Shown here piece by piece: positions 1 to 6,259 of a stretch of DNA of 19,058 nucleotides. The notes under the pieces are model-generated. The model ran no database searches, was not told the DNA's origin, and saw only the letters and a program-made list of their open reading frames with translations. Position numbers and translations under genes: made by a program. The DNA comes from 13-2-20CM-68-14 sp036378475 (GTDB taxonomy: Bacteria; Actinomycetota; Thermoleophilia; Gaiellales; Gaiellaceae). Within the stretch, counting starts at the first letter, position 1. Every line of letters begins with the position of its first letter. Location: the NCBI GenBank assembly GCA_036378475.1, contig DASUWJ010000146.1:1-19058 (forward strand). Direction: 5' to 3'.

Positions 1-2
1 GG

Positions 3-140
3 GACCTCGTCGCCTCGATCCGCACCTGGATCACCAACTGGAACGACAACCCGAGACCGTTCGTTTGGCACAAAACCGCAGACGAGATCCTCGACAGCCT
101 CGCCAGCTACTGCCAGCGAATCAACGACTCAGGTCACTAG
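3..140 (+). mobile_element. IS630-family transposase, C-terminal end only (gene starts left of the window)
   Basis: Frame 3 from the first base reads 45 residues to a TAG at 138-140. It includes RTWITNWNDNPRPFVWHKTA, DEIL and SLASYCQRI. The WNxxPRPFVWxKTADEIL pattern is the familiar C-terminal end of IS630-type DDE transposases in actinobacteria; the DDE catalytic residues lie outside the window. The element appears to end here, because the opposite strand from base 141 onward reads as an interrupted ABC ATPase gene. IS630 elements insert at TA, and a TA is present at 138-139, inside the stop codon itself. The 3' end of the transposase frame therefore overlaps the terminal repeat. I am confident of the family. 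The exact element boundary is inferred, because the other end is not in view. Confidence 0.8.
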
Positions 141-563
141 CAGTTCGCGCGCTCGCTCCTGCTTGTCGAACTCCGTTTTGTAGGGAAGGAGTGGTGCAGC
201 CACGTTGTCGAGCGCCGTCAGCGCCGCCAGCAGGTGGAAGCGTTGGAAGACGAAGCCGATCCGCCGCCGGAAGGCGACCTGCTCCGCCGGTGAGAGGGCC
301 GTTACCTCGTATTGCCCCACCCGCACAGTCCCCTCGTCGGCGGCGTCCATCGCACCGACGAGGTGGAGCAAGGTTGACTTGCCCGAACCCGACGGGCCAA
401 CAATCGCGACGAGGGCGCCGGGTGCGATCGCGAGATCGACCTCCTCGAGGGCGGTGATCGGCGCAGTGCCGGTCGTGTACCGCTTGGCGAGCCGCTCGAT
501 CCGGACGGGAGCGGCCGCCACCCCTTGCAGATGCTGTTGCGGCCGTGCAGGCTCTTGACGCAC
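129..563 (-). pseudogene. ABC transporter ATP-binding protein (MacB/LolD type), 3'-truncated by the IS element
   Basis: The 144-residue product has a Walker A motif GPSGSGKST (residues about 56-64), preceded by the typical IERLAKRY and LEEVDLAIAPG strand pattern. A Q-loop region FVFQRFHLL and TALDNVAAPLL follow, as in ATPases of MacB/FtsX-type exporters. It stops at ARELLVT, just before the LSGGQ signature, Walker B, D-loop and H-loop. Family members are about 220-250 residues, so about 90 are missing. The break coincides with the IS630 transposase end, and the last two or three codons probably belong to the IS. Without signature and Walker B motifs it cannot be a working ATPase. The GTG at 561-563 is the most upstream start; another GTG lies 14 codons in. 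It is divergent from the PadR gene, a common arrangement for drug or peptide exporters under PadR control. The partner permease is not in the window. Confidence 0.85.
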
Positions 564-602
564 GATCAGGAGACAGTAGATTGCCTCAATCTATGCGTCA
601 AG
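554..602. promoter_or_regulatory. Divergent, overlapping face-to-face promoter/operator between the ABC ATPase and PadR genes
   Basis: For the PadR direction there is TTGACG at 555-560, a 16-bp spacer and TAGATT at 577-582. For the ABC direction, the complement of 596-601 is TTGACG, followed by a 17-bp spacer and TACTGT (complement of 573-578). The two -35 boxes lie in a perfect 9-bp inverted repeat (554-562 and 594-602). The PadR -10 lies in a second perfect inverted repeat, TAGATTG (577-583) and CAATCTA (587-593). A dimeric repressor bound here would cover both promoters. The assignment to PadR is inference. The repeats themselves are directly visible. Confidence 0.6.
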
Positions 603-613
603 GAAGGTCGTAG

Positions 614-1195
614 ATGCCGATCCACCACGCCGTCCTCGCCTTGCTCGAAGAGGGTGAGAGCTACGGCTACGAGCTCCGGGCCCAGTTCAAGGAGGCGGTG
701 GGACCGCAATGGGGCGACCTCAACATCGGCCACCTCTACCAGGTACTCGACCGGCTAGTCCGCGACGGCTTAGTCACCAAGCGGGCGGTAGCCCAGTCCG
801 CTCGGCCGGCCAAGCTCGTGTATCGGTTGACGAAGGCCGGCCGGAAGGAGCTCGAGCGCTGGCTCGAAACACCCTACGTCCGGCCGGGCGGCTACCGCGA
901 CGACTTCTTCCTCAAGCTCCTCGCGGCCTCCCGACTCGGCCCCGGAGCGCTGGAGTCGACCTTGCGCGTTCAGCGCCAGGCCTTTCTCGGCGAGCTCGCC
1001 TCCCTCACCGAACTCCGACAACATCACCGCGCAGAACCACTTGTCGCCCTGCTGATCGAGGCGGCAATCCTCCACACCCAGGCGAACCTGCGCGTCGTTG
1101 AACTCGCAGGGCAGGCACCGAATGAACTGGTCGAAGAGAGGACCGATGATGCCCGAGGACGTGGTGAGGAAGAGTCGTCCGCAGCGGGTGCGTAG
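614..1195 (+). CDS. PadR-family transcriptional regulator
   Basis: This 193-residue protein opens with MPIHHAVLALLEEGESYGYELRAQF, the hallmark PadR N-terminus (AVLALL...GYEL). WGDLNIGHLYQVLDRL (recognition helix region), DGLVTKR, and the wing VYRLTKAGRKELERWL follow, making up a winged helix over residues 1-85. The remainder is helical and fits the PadR dimerisation domain, with a charged low-complexity tail. The ATG at 614 follows AAGGAAGG (600-607) by 6 nt, a good ribosome binding site. PadR proteins are usually ligand-responsive repressors of an adjacent transporter or enzyme. The natural target here is the divergent ABC ATPase, now truncated, and probably its own promoter. The regulator looks intact although its likely target operon is broken. 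Family is clear; ligand unknown. Confidence 0.92.
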   Translation: MPIHHAVLALLEEGESYGYELRAQFKEAVGPQWGDLNIGHLYQVLDRLVRDGLVTKRAVAQSARPAKLVYRLTKAGRKELERWLETPYVRPGGYRDDFFLKLLAASRLGPGALESTLRVQRQAFLGELASLTELRQHHRAEPLVALLIEAAILHTQANLRVVELAGQAPNELVEERTDDARGRGEEESSAAGA

Positions 1196-1230
1196 GCGCC
1201 GGGAGCCATTCGCTGCCGCTCACGAGTCGA

Positions 1231-1254
1231 GCCGCGGATGACGCCATCCGCGGC
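1231..1254. terminator. Perfect 10-bp hairpin between convergent frames
   Basis: GCCGCGGATG (1231-1240), loop ACGC, CATCCGCGGC (1245-1254). It lies 36 bp after the PadR stop and 18 bp beyond the stop of the minus-strand cysteine-rich frame. No T-tract follows on either strand, so it may be a bidirectional barrier hairpin rather than a classic intrinsic terminator. Confidence 0.45.
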
Positions 1255-1271
1255 GCGAAACGATCAGCTCA

Positions 1272-1535
1272 TTAACAGAAGCCGCAGGGCAAGACGAGGC
1301 AGTTGCTCGTCGGCTGGAGACACTGACAGCATCTCTTTCCCGAGCACGAATCCGAACACCGATATGGCTTTTCCCCTGTCCTTGGATCGCATGCTGGGCA
1401 TGTGTCATCCCGACAGCAGGATGTATTCGCACGGGCCGTCGCCGGGAGCAAAAGCGCGGCGGCTCCTGCCGCAGCGAGTAGCCCGAGCTTGCGCAGGAAC
1501 CGGCCGCGACTTTCCCGCGTCTCGAGCCCGTTTCG
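1272..1535 (-). CDS. Putative small secreted cysteine-rich protein; no recognisable start codon (possibly 5'-disrupted)
   Basis: On the minus strand, an open frame of 87 codons runs from just after a TGA (1536-1538) to a TAA (1272-1274). It reads a basic segment RGRFLRKLG, a hydrophobic stretch LLAAAGAAALLLP, and a signal-peptidase-like ATARA site. A mature part of about 52 residues follows with 12 cysteines, including CCRDDTCPAC, YRCSDSCSGKRCCQC and a C-terminal PCGFC. Signal peptide plus regularly spaced cysteines is unlikely by chance in this GC-rich background. No ATG, GTG or TTG occurs between the TGA and the hydrophobic segment. Either initiation is at a rare codon such as CTG, or the gene has lost its start by frameshift. 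A neighbouring frame does supply an ATG upstream (MSGSSWNFGDG...). No family recognised; a metal-binding or disulfide-rich exported peptide would fit. The hairpin at 1231-1254 lies just past its stop. Confidence 0.4.
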   Translation of the reverse strand, partial: RNGLETRESRGRFLRKLGLLAAAGAAALLLPATARANTSCCRDDTCPACDPRTGEKPYRCSDSCSGKRCCQCLQPTSNCLVLPCGFC

Positions 1536-1539
1536 TCAA

Positions 1540-1853
1540 CCGGGGACCGTCGCCGAAGTTCCACGACGATCCGGACATCCGCAGCGGGAGCTCGGTGTCG
1601 AAGACCGCACCCCGGTGCCAAGCCGCCACTAGCTCGACTGGCTGAGTCAGGAGTGGCCATGGTACGTAGATGGAGGTCGGTCCCAGGACGTCCCGCGCTT
1701 CGCACCGTCCCGTGGGGTATCGAGCGCGTTCGCAAACCTCAAGCGGTCAACAGCCCGCAAAGGTAATGAACGAGCTGGAGGCCGGCGTCAATCCGGGCCT
1801 CCCGGCGGCCACGCCGATCGATCGTGTCTAGCTGGCGTTGAGGTCGAGCAGAC
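1540..1853. other. Gene-poor stretch with fragmentary minus-strand reading frames
   Basis: I see no complete gene here. Minus-strand frames contain short protein-like runs, such as GPTSIYVPWPLLTQPVELVA and ELPLRMSGSSWNF (about 1550-1700) and ARIDAGLQLVHYLCGLLTA (about 1741-1800). They are interrupted by stops and lack credible starts with ribosome binding sites. The area could be decayed genes next to the IS insertion, or simply spurious GC-rich frames. None is recognisable. Confidence 0.3.
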
Positions 1854-2009
1854 TCAGCCGCCGCGCAAGTCGTGCTCGTCAAAGACCTCGCTGGCCGGCC
1901 GGGGCTTCTCGTCGCCGGCCCTGCGCACCGCTGCCCGTGCCTGCTCGACCGCGCGCTGTTCTTCTTGTCGCTTCGACCACCAAGTCGTGAGCTTGGAGAA
2001 AAGGCCCAT
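1854..2009 (-). CDS. Small hypothetical charged/helical protein (about 51 aa)
   Basis: From the ATG at 2007-2009 the product begins MGLFSKLTTWWSKRQEEQRA and ends FDEHDLRGG. The start has an amphipathic, tryptophan-containing segment, followed by a Gln/Glu/Arg-rich helix and an acidic tail. GGGG lies 4-7 nt upstream and could serve as the ribosome binding site. Other in-frame starts are ATG 2018 and TTG 2042, the latter giving 62 residues. The opposite-strand frames read as Arg/Pro-rich noise, while this one has balanced composition, which favours a real small gene. No family is recognised. The start resembles short MGxFxKL-type actinobacterial proteins of unknown function, perhaps membrane-surface associated. 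It stands alone and is divergent from the methyltransferase. Confidence 0.45.
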   Translation of the reverse strand: MGLFSKLTTWWSKRQEEQRAVEQARAAVRRAGDEKPRPASEVFDEHDLRGG

Positions 2010-2182
2010 TTGCCCCATTATCGCCGCTGCTCGCCTACGCAAACGGCCGGAAGGGGACCTCGTTGACCTCGGTGTCGGAACGCGCCCGGGGGTGCACGGG
2101 CGCCCTCACGAGTTCGCTCCCGCTTCAGACCCGGGCGCCTGCAAGGCGTCCTCTGCGCGGCCGGACAGTCCGCAACGCTTCC

Positions 2183-2188
2183 TAGACT
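2183..2188 (+). promoter_or_regulatory. Probable -10 box (TAGACT) for a leaderless methyltransferase transcript
   Basis: TAGACT fits the actinobacterial TANNNT -10 consensus. It ends 8 nt before the GTG at 2197, so transcription would begin at or next to the start codon. The intervening GAACCTCC contains no Shine-Dalgarno sequence. No convincing -35 box is visible. Confidence 0.45.
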
Positions 2189-2196
2189 GAACCTCC

Positions 2197-3330
2197 GTGG
2201 CGGGGAGGACGCAGGAGGCGCTCTACGGCGAGATCGACTTGGAGCTCTCCTGGTCGGAAGCCGATCTGCCGCAGGCCAAGCGCACGAAGCACGTCCACAG
2301 CCTCCATCCGTACCTCGGCAAGTTCATTCCCCAGCTCGTGGAGGTCTTTCTTCGCCGCTATTTCAAGCCGGGAGACTGTGTCTATGACCCCTTCGTCGGC
2401 TCTGGCACGACGCTCGTCGAGGCCAACGTCTTCGGTGCGGCCGGAGTCGGCTGCGACATCTCGGAGTTCAACTGCCTGCTCTCCCGCGTCAAAACGAGGG
2501 GCTATTCACTCGGCGCGCTCGAGCTAGGCCTGCGGGGAGTCCTCGAGCAGACGCGGAAGACCTCCGAGGTGGTGACGACCAACGGAGCGAGCCACTGGCT
2601 CCGTACCTGGTACTCCGAGCGCGCCCTCCGGGAGCTTTTGGCCTACCACTGTGTCGCCTCCGAGTCGCTCGACGACGCCGGTTGGGACGTGGCGAGGGTG
2701 ATCCTCTCGCGCGCGGCCCGATCCGCCCGGCGAACGACGCACTTCAATCTCGACTTCCCTGGCCGGCCACAGGCCGCGCCGTACTGGTGTCACAAGCACA
2801 AGCGCACGTGCCGGCCTGTCGATGAGGCGCTGAAGTTTCTCCGGCGCTACACAGTCGACACGGTGCGCCGCCTGCGCGAGTTCGCCGCGATTCGATCCAA
2901 CCTTCCGGTCGAGATCCTGCACGACGACGCTCGCGTCGTCGAGCTGCCGCTCGAGCCGAGCGGCATCATCACCTCGCCGCCCTATCCGGGCCTGATCGAC
3001 TATCACGAGCAGCACCGCTACTCCTACGAGCTGCTCGGGCTGCGGGATCGCCGCGAGGACGAGATCGGGCCGGCCTCCCGAGGTCGATCGCGGCCTGCTG
3101 CACGCGCCTACCTTGAAGACATGATCGCCGTGTTCGCAAATGCGCGGCTCCAGCTGCCGGCTCGGGCTCCAGTGATCATCGTCGTAAATGATCAGAAGCA
3201 GCTCTATCCGGAGCTCCTCGAGCGCGCCGGCCTCCGTCTGCAGGAGGAGTTGCGCCGTCACGTAAACCGCCGCACCGGGCGCCGGGCGGGCGAGTTCTTC
3301 GAGAGCGTGCTCGTCTGCGTGACCGTGTAG
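2197..3330 (+). CDS. Site-specific DNA methyltransferase (N4-cytosine/N6-adenine type), orphan
   Basis: This 377-residue protein has the AdoMet-binding motif I DPFVGSGTTLVEA (residues 64-76) near the N-terminus, followed by GVGCDISEFNCLLSRVK. The catalytic motif IV TSPPYPGLIDY comes late, at 259-269. The [S/T]PPY form is typical of N4-cytosine and some N6-adenine amino-methyltransferases of the PF01555 superfamily. Motif I precedes motif IV with a long insert carrying a CHKHKRTC cluster (198-205), which could bind metal. An N-terminal KHVHSLHPYLGKFIPQLV segment precedes motif I, as in a known group of bacterial DNA methylases. No restriction endonuclease gene is adjacent, so it is probably an orphan modification enzyme or a cargo gene of the accessory region. 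The GTG at 2197 gives a full-length N-terminus with no Shine-Dalgarno sequence. Target sequence and modified base cannot be read from sequence. Confidence 0.85.
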   Translation: MAGRTQEALYGEIDLELSWSEADLPQAKRTKHVHSLHPYLGKFIPQLVEVFLRRYFKPGDCVYDPFVGSGTTLVEANVFGAAGVGCDISEFNCLLSRVKTRGYSLGALELGLRGVLEQTRKTSEVVTTNGASHWLRTWYSERALRELLAYHCVASESLDDAGWDVARVILSRAARSARRTTHFNLDFPGRPQAAPYWCHKHKRTCRPVDEALKFLRRYTVDTVRRLREFAAIRSNLPVEILHDDARVVELPLEPSGIITSPPYPGLIDYHEQHRYSYELLGLRDRREDEIGPASRGRSRPAARAYLEDMIAVFANARLQLPARAPVIIVVNDQKQLYPELLERAGLRLQEELRRHVNRRTGRRAGEFFESVLVCVTV

Positions 3331-3459
3331 TGACCGCCCGCCAGGGTCGCCGCCGTATCGGCGTCTGGGGTCGGCGGCTCTGTGCTCGGCGATCGAGCTC
3401 GGCGCCGGGCTGGCATCCTCGGGTGGCCTTGTCCTCGGCCTGCGTGGGCTAGGCGCGGT

Positions 3460-4728
3460 TTACGGTGCGTACTTCGCGATCGTCAGCGCGAAGGCCAGGT
3501 TCGCGGCGACGCCGAGCGCGGCCACGGCTGGGTGGCGGAGCTGGCGCGGGCCGTTCGCGACGGCCCAGTAGAGCGGGAAGGCAAAGAGGGCCTGGCGGGC
3601 GAAGCTCGTGACCGTGCCCGAGAAGAACGACACCGCCACGACCGCGGTCGCGTAGAGCGCCCAGGGCCGGTATCGGACTCCGAGGCGCCAGAGTAGCCCG
3701 AGCAGGGGGACGACTCCCGCCAAGAGGGCGCTCTCGATCCTGGTCTGGGTCGTCTGGGCTCCGAGCAGAAGGGCGGAGACGACGAAGAGGTAGGCGACGA
3801 CGAGTGCGTGCCAGCGCCCGAGCCGGCGCGCCGCGAGAAGGACGAGCGCCGCGGCGACCAGTCCGCCCACGCCGACGACGAGCGCGTGCGCGTGCAGCGC
3901 GTGGGCAACGTGCCCCGGCCAGTGCTTGAACCTGGCCGGCCCGTTCCGGTTCCAGATCGGCAGCGCCTGCGCGTGCAGGAAGGCACGGGGGTCGCCACTT
4001 CGCTCCCAGAAGAAAGCGTGAACGGCCGCCGCGGCAGCAACCGGGGCCGCCGCCGCGAAGATGCGGGCCGGGCGCGAGCCGCGCGCAACGAAGAGAAGCG
4101 CGATCGCGATCAGGAAGCCGGTCGGCCGCGCCACCGCCGCCACCGCTCCGCAGAGTCCGGCCAGCCACGGACGGCCGCGCAGGGCGAAGGCGGCCGCCCA
4201 AGCGGCGGCCGCCAGTGCGATCACGTCCGGGTAGGCGAGGAGCAACATGAACGAGCCCGGCCAGCAGGCCAGCACGGCGGCGCTCCGCCAGGCGCGTGCC
4301 GAGGGCGCTGCGGCCGTGACGCCCGCGAACGCGAGCGCGCTTGCGGCGATCACGGACCCGAACGCCACGATCCAGTCCGCCACCGAGCCCGAGGCACGCA
4401 GGAGCCACGGCCAGAGCGGAAAGAAGGCGTACAGGGGGCTGTCTGCCCCATGCGGATAGCCGACGCTTGCGACCCGCTCGTACCAGGCGTAGTCCCAGGT
4501 GAAAAGCGGCCAGAGGGGGCCGCCGAAGTGGGTCCACCTGCTCGCCGGATCGGAGATCAGGCCGGTCTCGACCCCGACGACGACGACGCCGAGCATCGCG
4601 ACCAGCCAGCCCGCCCACACCACCGCGACGAGGCCATACCGCCGGCGCTCGGCGGCCGGAGAGAGCCGCGTCCGGGCCGCAGGCCACGCCCGAATCTCGC
4701 CGGCGAGAGGAAGGGGTGGCTGCGCCAC
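3460..4728 (-). CDS. Polytopic membrane glycosyltransferase of GT-C fold (PIG-V/Gpi18-like)
   Basis: This 422-residue protein has about ten hydrophobic segments. Residues 78-92 read WDYAWYERVASVGYP and 102-107 read FFPLWP. These match the W-D-x-x-W-Y...G-Y and FFPxxP patterns of bacterial PIG-V/Gpi18-like mannosyltransferases, with the Asp in the first extracytoplasmic loop as the expected catalytic residue. Such enzymes transfer a sugar from a polyprenyl-phosphate donor on the outer face of the membrane. The start is a GTG at 4726-4728 with no strong ribosome binding site; the 30 residues before the first membrane segment are basic and proline-rich. It lies 73 bp downstream of the coiled-coil gene on the same strand and may be the last gene of the pilus operon. 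If so, glycosylation of pilin or an envelope polymer is a possible role. Acceptor and sugar are unknown. Confidence 0.7.
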   Translation of the reverse strand: MAQPPLPLAGEIRAWPAARTRLSPAAERRRYGLVAVVWAGWLVAMLGVVVVGVETGLISDPASRWTHFGGPLWPLFTWDYAWYERVASVGYPHGADSPLYAFFPLWPWLLRASGSVADWIVAFGSVIAASALAFAGVTAAAPSARAWRSAAVLACWPGSFMLLLAYPDVIALAAAAWAAAFALRGRPWLAGLCGAVAAVARPTGFLIAIALLFVARGSRPARIFAAAAPVAAAAAVHAFFWERSGDPRAFLHAQALPIWNRNGPARFKHWPGHVAHALHAHALVVGVGGLVAAALVLLAARRLGRWHALVVAYLFVVSALLLGAQTTQTRIESALLAGVVPLLGLLWRLGVRYRPWALYATAVVAVSFFSGTVTSFARQALFAFPLYWAVANGPRQLRHPAVAALGVAANLAFALTIAKYAP

Positions 4729-4786
4729 CGGGCGAGGATAACGACGGCGTTACGGGCTCAGGCGCTGATCGGCTGTCGCTCGAGCC

Positions 4787-4802
4787 GGGGCGGGTACGCC
4801 CC
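4787..4802. other. Short GC hairpin at the end of the coiled-coil gene
   Basis: GGGGCG (4787-4792), loop GGTA, CGCCCC (4797-4802). The stem abuts the TAG stop (4802-4804) of the coiled-coil gene. There is no T-tract. It could slow ribosomes or RNases between this gene and the glycosyltransferase gene, but it may be chance in GC-rich DNA. Confidence 0.25.
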
Positions 4803-6250
4803 TACGCGGCGTCTACTTCGATCGCGTCGCGGCCCAGCTGCTTGTCCCACCAGGCTGCCTCGCGGCGCTGGAGCTCCGTCTGCGCCTTGGCGACGTAGGT
4901 GGCGAGCTCTGCCTCTTTTTGGGCCAGATGCGCTTCGAGCTCGGCGAGCTGGCGCTCCCTGTCGAGGAGCTTGTCCGTCCGGAGCTCGACGTCAGCCTCC
5001 AGTATCGCCTCGCGTTGCTCGACCTCCGCCTCGCGCTCGTCGAGGTCACGGACCCGATCTCGGAGCGCGTCTTCCAGCGCTCCGAATCGCTTTTCGCGCC
5101 GCTCCTGGCGCTTGGCCTGCGACTCCGCCAGGCCTTCCTGGCTCGCGAGCGAAGACTCGCGGGCGGCGAGTTCGCGCTCGCGCTGCTCGAGCTGCTTTGC
5201 CCGCTGCTCGAGGTCGGCGCCGAGGTTCAGGTCTCGCTGGATGTGGGCGAGCTCGGCCTTGAGCCGGTTCAGCTCGGCCTCGCGCGCGGTCAGCTCCAGC
5301 TCGCGCTGGTCGAGCTCGGCGGCACGGGCGGTCGCCTCTTGCACGACCTGCAGCTTGTCCGCGCGGTCGCGCTCGAGCGCCTCGGCCTCGCCCCGCAACC
5401 GCTCCTGCCTCAGCATCAGCTCGGCCTCGCGCTCGCTCAAGGCCTCGTCCTTCGTGGCCACTCTCGCCGCCTCTTTCTTCAGCTCGGACTCGCGCGAGCC
5501 GAGCTTCCGCTCCCGCTCGCCGAGCTCCTTGTCCCGCGCGCGCCACTCGTTCTCGCGCTTGGCGAGCGCGCGCTCGCGCCCCTCGAGCTTGACGAGTCCG
5601 GCCCGCTCGCGCGTCTCGAGCTCCTGCTCGGCGCGGGCGAGCTTCTGCTCGCGGTCGGCCAGCGCGTTTCGCTGCTTCTCGAGCCCGCTCGCGAACTTCG
5701 AGCGGTCGCGGTCGAAGCTCTTCAGCTCGCTGAGCTTCGCCTCCGCCTGCGCTTGGCGCTCCGCGGAGAGCTGTTGCCCGGCCGCGAGCTCGGCCTGGAG
5801 CTCGGCGAGGCGAGCGTGCTCGGCCTCGATCGTCCCGCGCTGGTCGCGCACCTTGCGTTCTCGTTCCTCGAGCTCCGCCTGAAACTGGGCGAGCTTCGCG
5901 TCGCGCTCATCGAGAGCCGAGGCGCGGCGGGAGAGATCTTGTTCGGACTCCAGGCCCGCCGTGAAGACGTCCGACTGCTCCTCGAGCGTGGCGCGAAGCT
6001 CCTGCTCGCGCGCGCGCGCGGCCGCGAGTTCCCGCCGCAGTTCCTTGACGGCGGCGTTTCCCTCCACGCCGGCGGCCTCTGCCTCGGCCGGCCGGGCCGT
6101 CAACTCGAACCTGAGCTCGACGTTCGGCTGTGGCTCCGCCTGCGGAGTCTCGGGCTCCTCGCGGCGGCGCTCGAGCTGCGCGCGCAGGCCGGTGCCGAAT
6201 TCCTTCTTCTTGGCGGTCGTCTCGTTCGGGTCTCGCTTGCGGGGGGCCAT
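4802..6250 (-). CDS. Long coiled-coil protein encoded in the tad pilus operon
   Basis: This 482-residue protein has no signal peptide or membrane segment. Residues 1-60 are polar and probably disordered, beginning MAPRKRDPNETTAKKKEF. From about residue 66 to 465 it is almost entirely Glu/Arg/Leu/Ala/Gln in heptad-like order, for example ELRRELAAARAREQELRATL, ERELAARESSLASQEGL and DLDEREAEVEQREAIL. That predicts a continuous coiled-coil rod tens of nanometres long. It ends AAWWDKQLGRDAIEVDAA. The ATG at 6250 follows AGGAG by 7 nt, and the ribosome binding site overlaps the TAG stop of tadC, so it is translated with the pilus genes. It is not a standard Tad component. A cytoplasmic scaffold or polar organiser of the pilus machine is my inference; a general coiled-coil protein that landed in the operon is the alternative. 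Confidence 0.75.
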   Translation of the reverse strand: MAPRKRDPNETTAKKKEFGTGLRAQLERRREEPETPQAEPQPNVELRFELTARPAEAEAAGVEGNAAVKELRRELAAARAREQELRATLEEQSDVFTAGLESEQDLSRRASALDERDAKLAQFQAELEERERKVRDQRGTIEAEHARLAELQAELAAGQQLSAERQAQAEAKLSELKSFDRDRSKFASGLEKQRNALADREQKLARAEQELETRERAGLVKLEGRERALAKRENEWRARDKELGERERKLGSRESELKKEAARVATKDEALSEREAELMLRQERLRGEAEALERDRADKLQVVQEATARAAELDQRELELTAREAELNRLKAELAHIQRDLNLGADLEQRAKQLEQRERELAARESSLASQEGLAESQAKRQERREKRFGALEDALRDRVRDLDEREAEVEQREAILEADVELRTDKLLDRERQLAELEAHLAQKEAELATYVAKAQTELQRREAAWWDKQLGRDAIEVDAA

Positions 6251-6259
6251 GGTCGTCTC

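Noticed and set aside
1220..1735. 171-codon minus-strand frame covering the Cys-rich region
   Set aside because: The translation is Arg/Ser/Pro-rich with no hydrophobic or domain signal. The shifted frame with signal peptide and 12 Cys is much more protein-like.
3331..3459. Terminator between the methyltransferase and the glycosyltransferase
   Set aside because: Only a 7-bp stem with a 16-nt loop (3349-3355 with 3372-3378) is present, which is expected by chance at this GC content.
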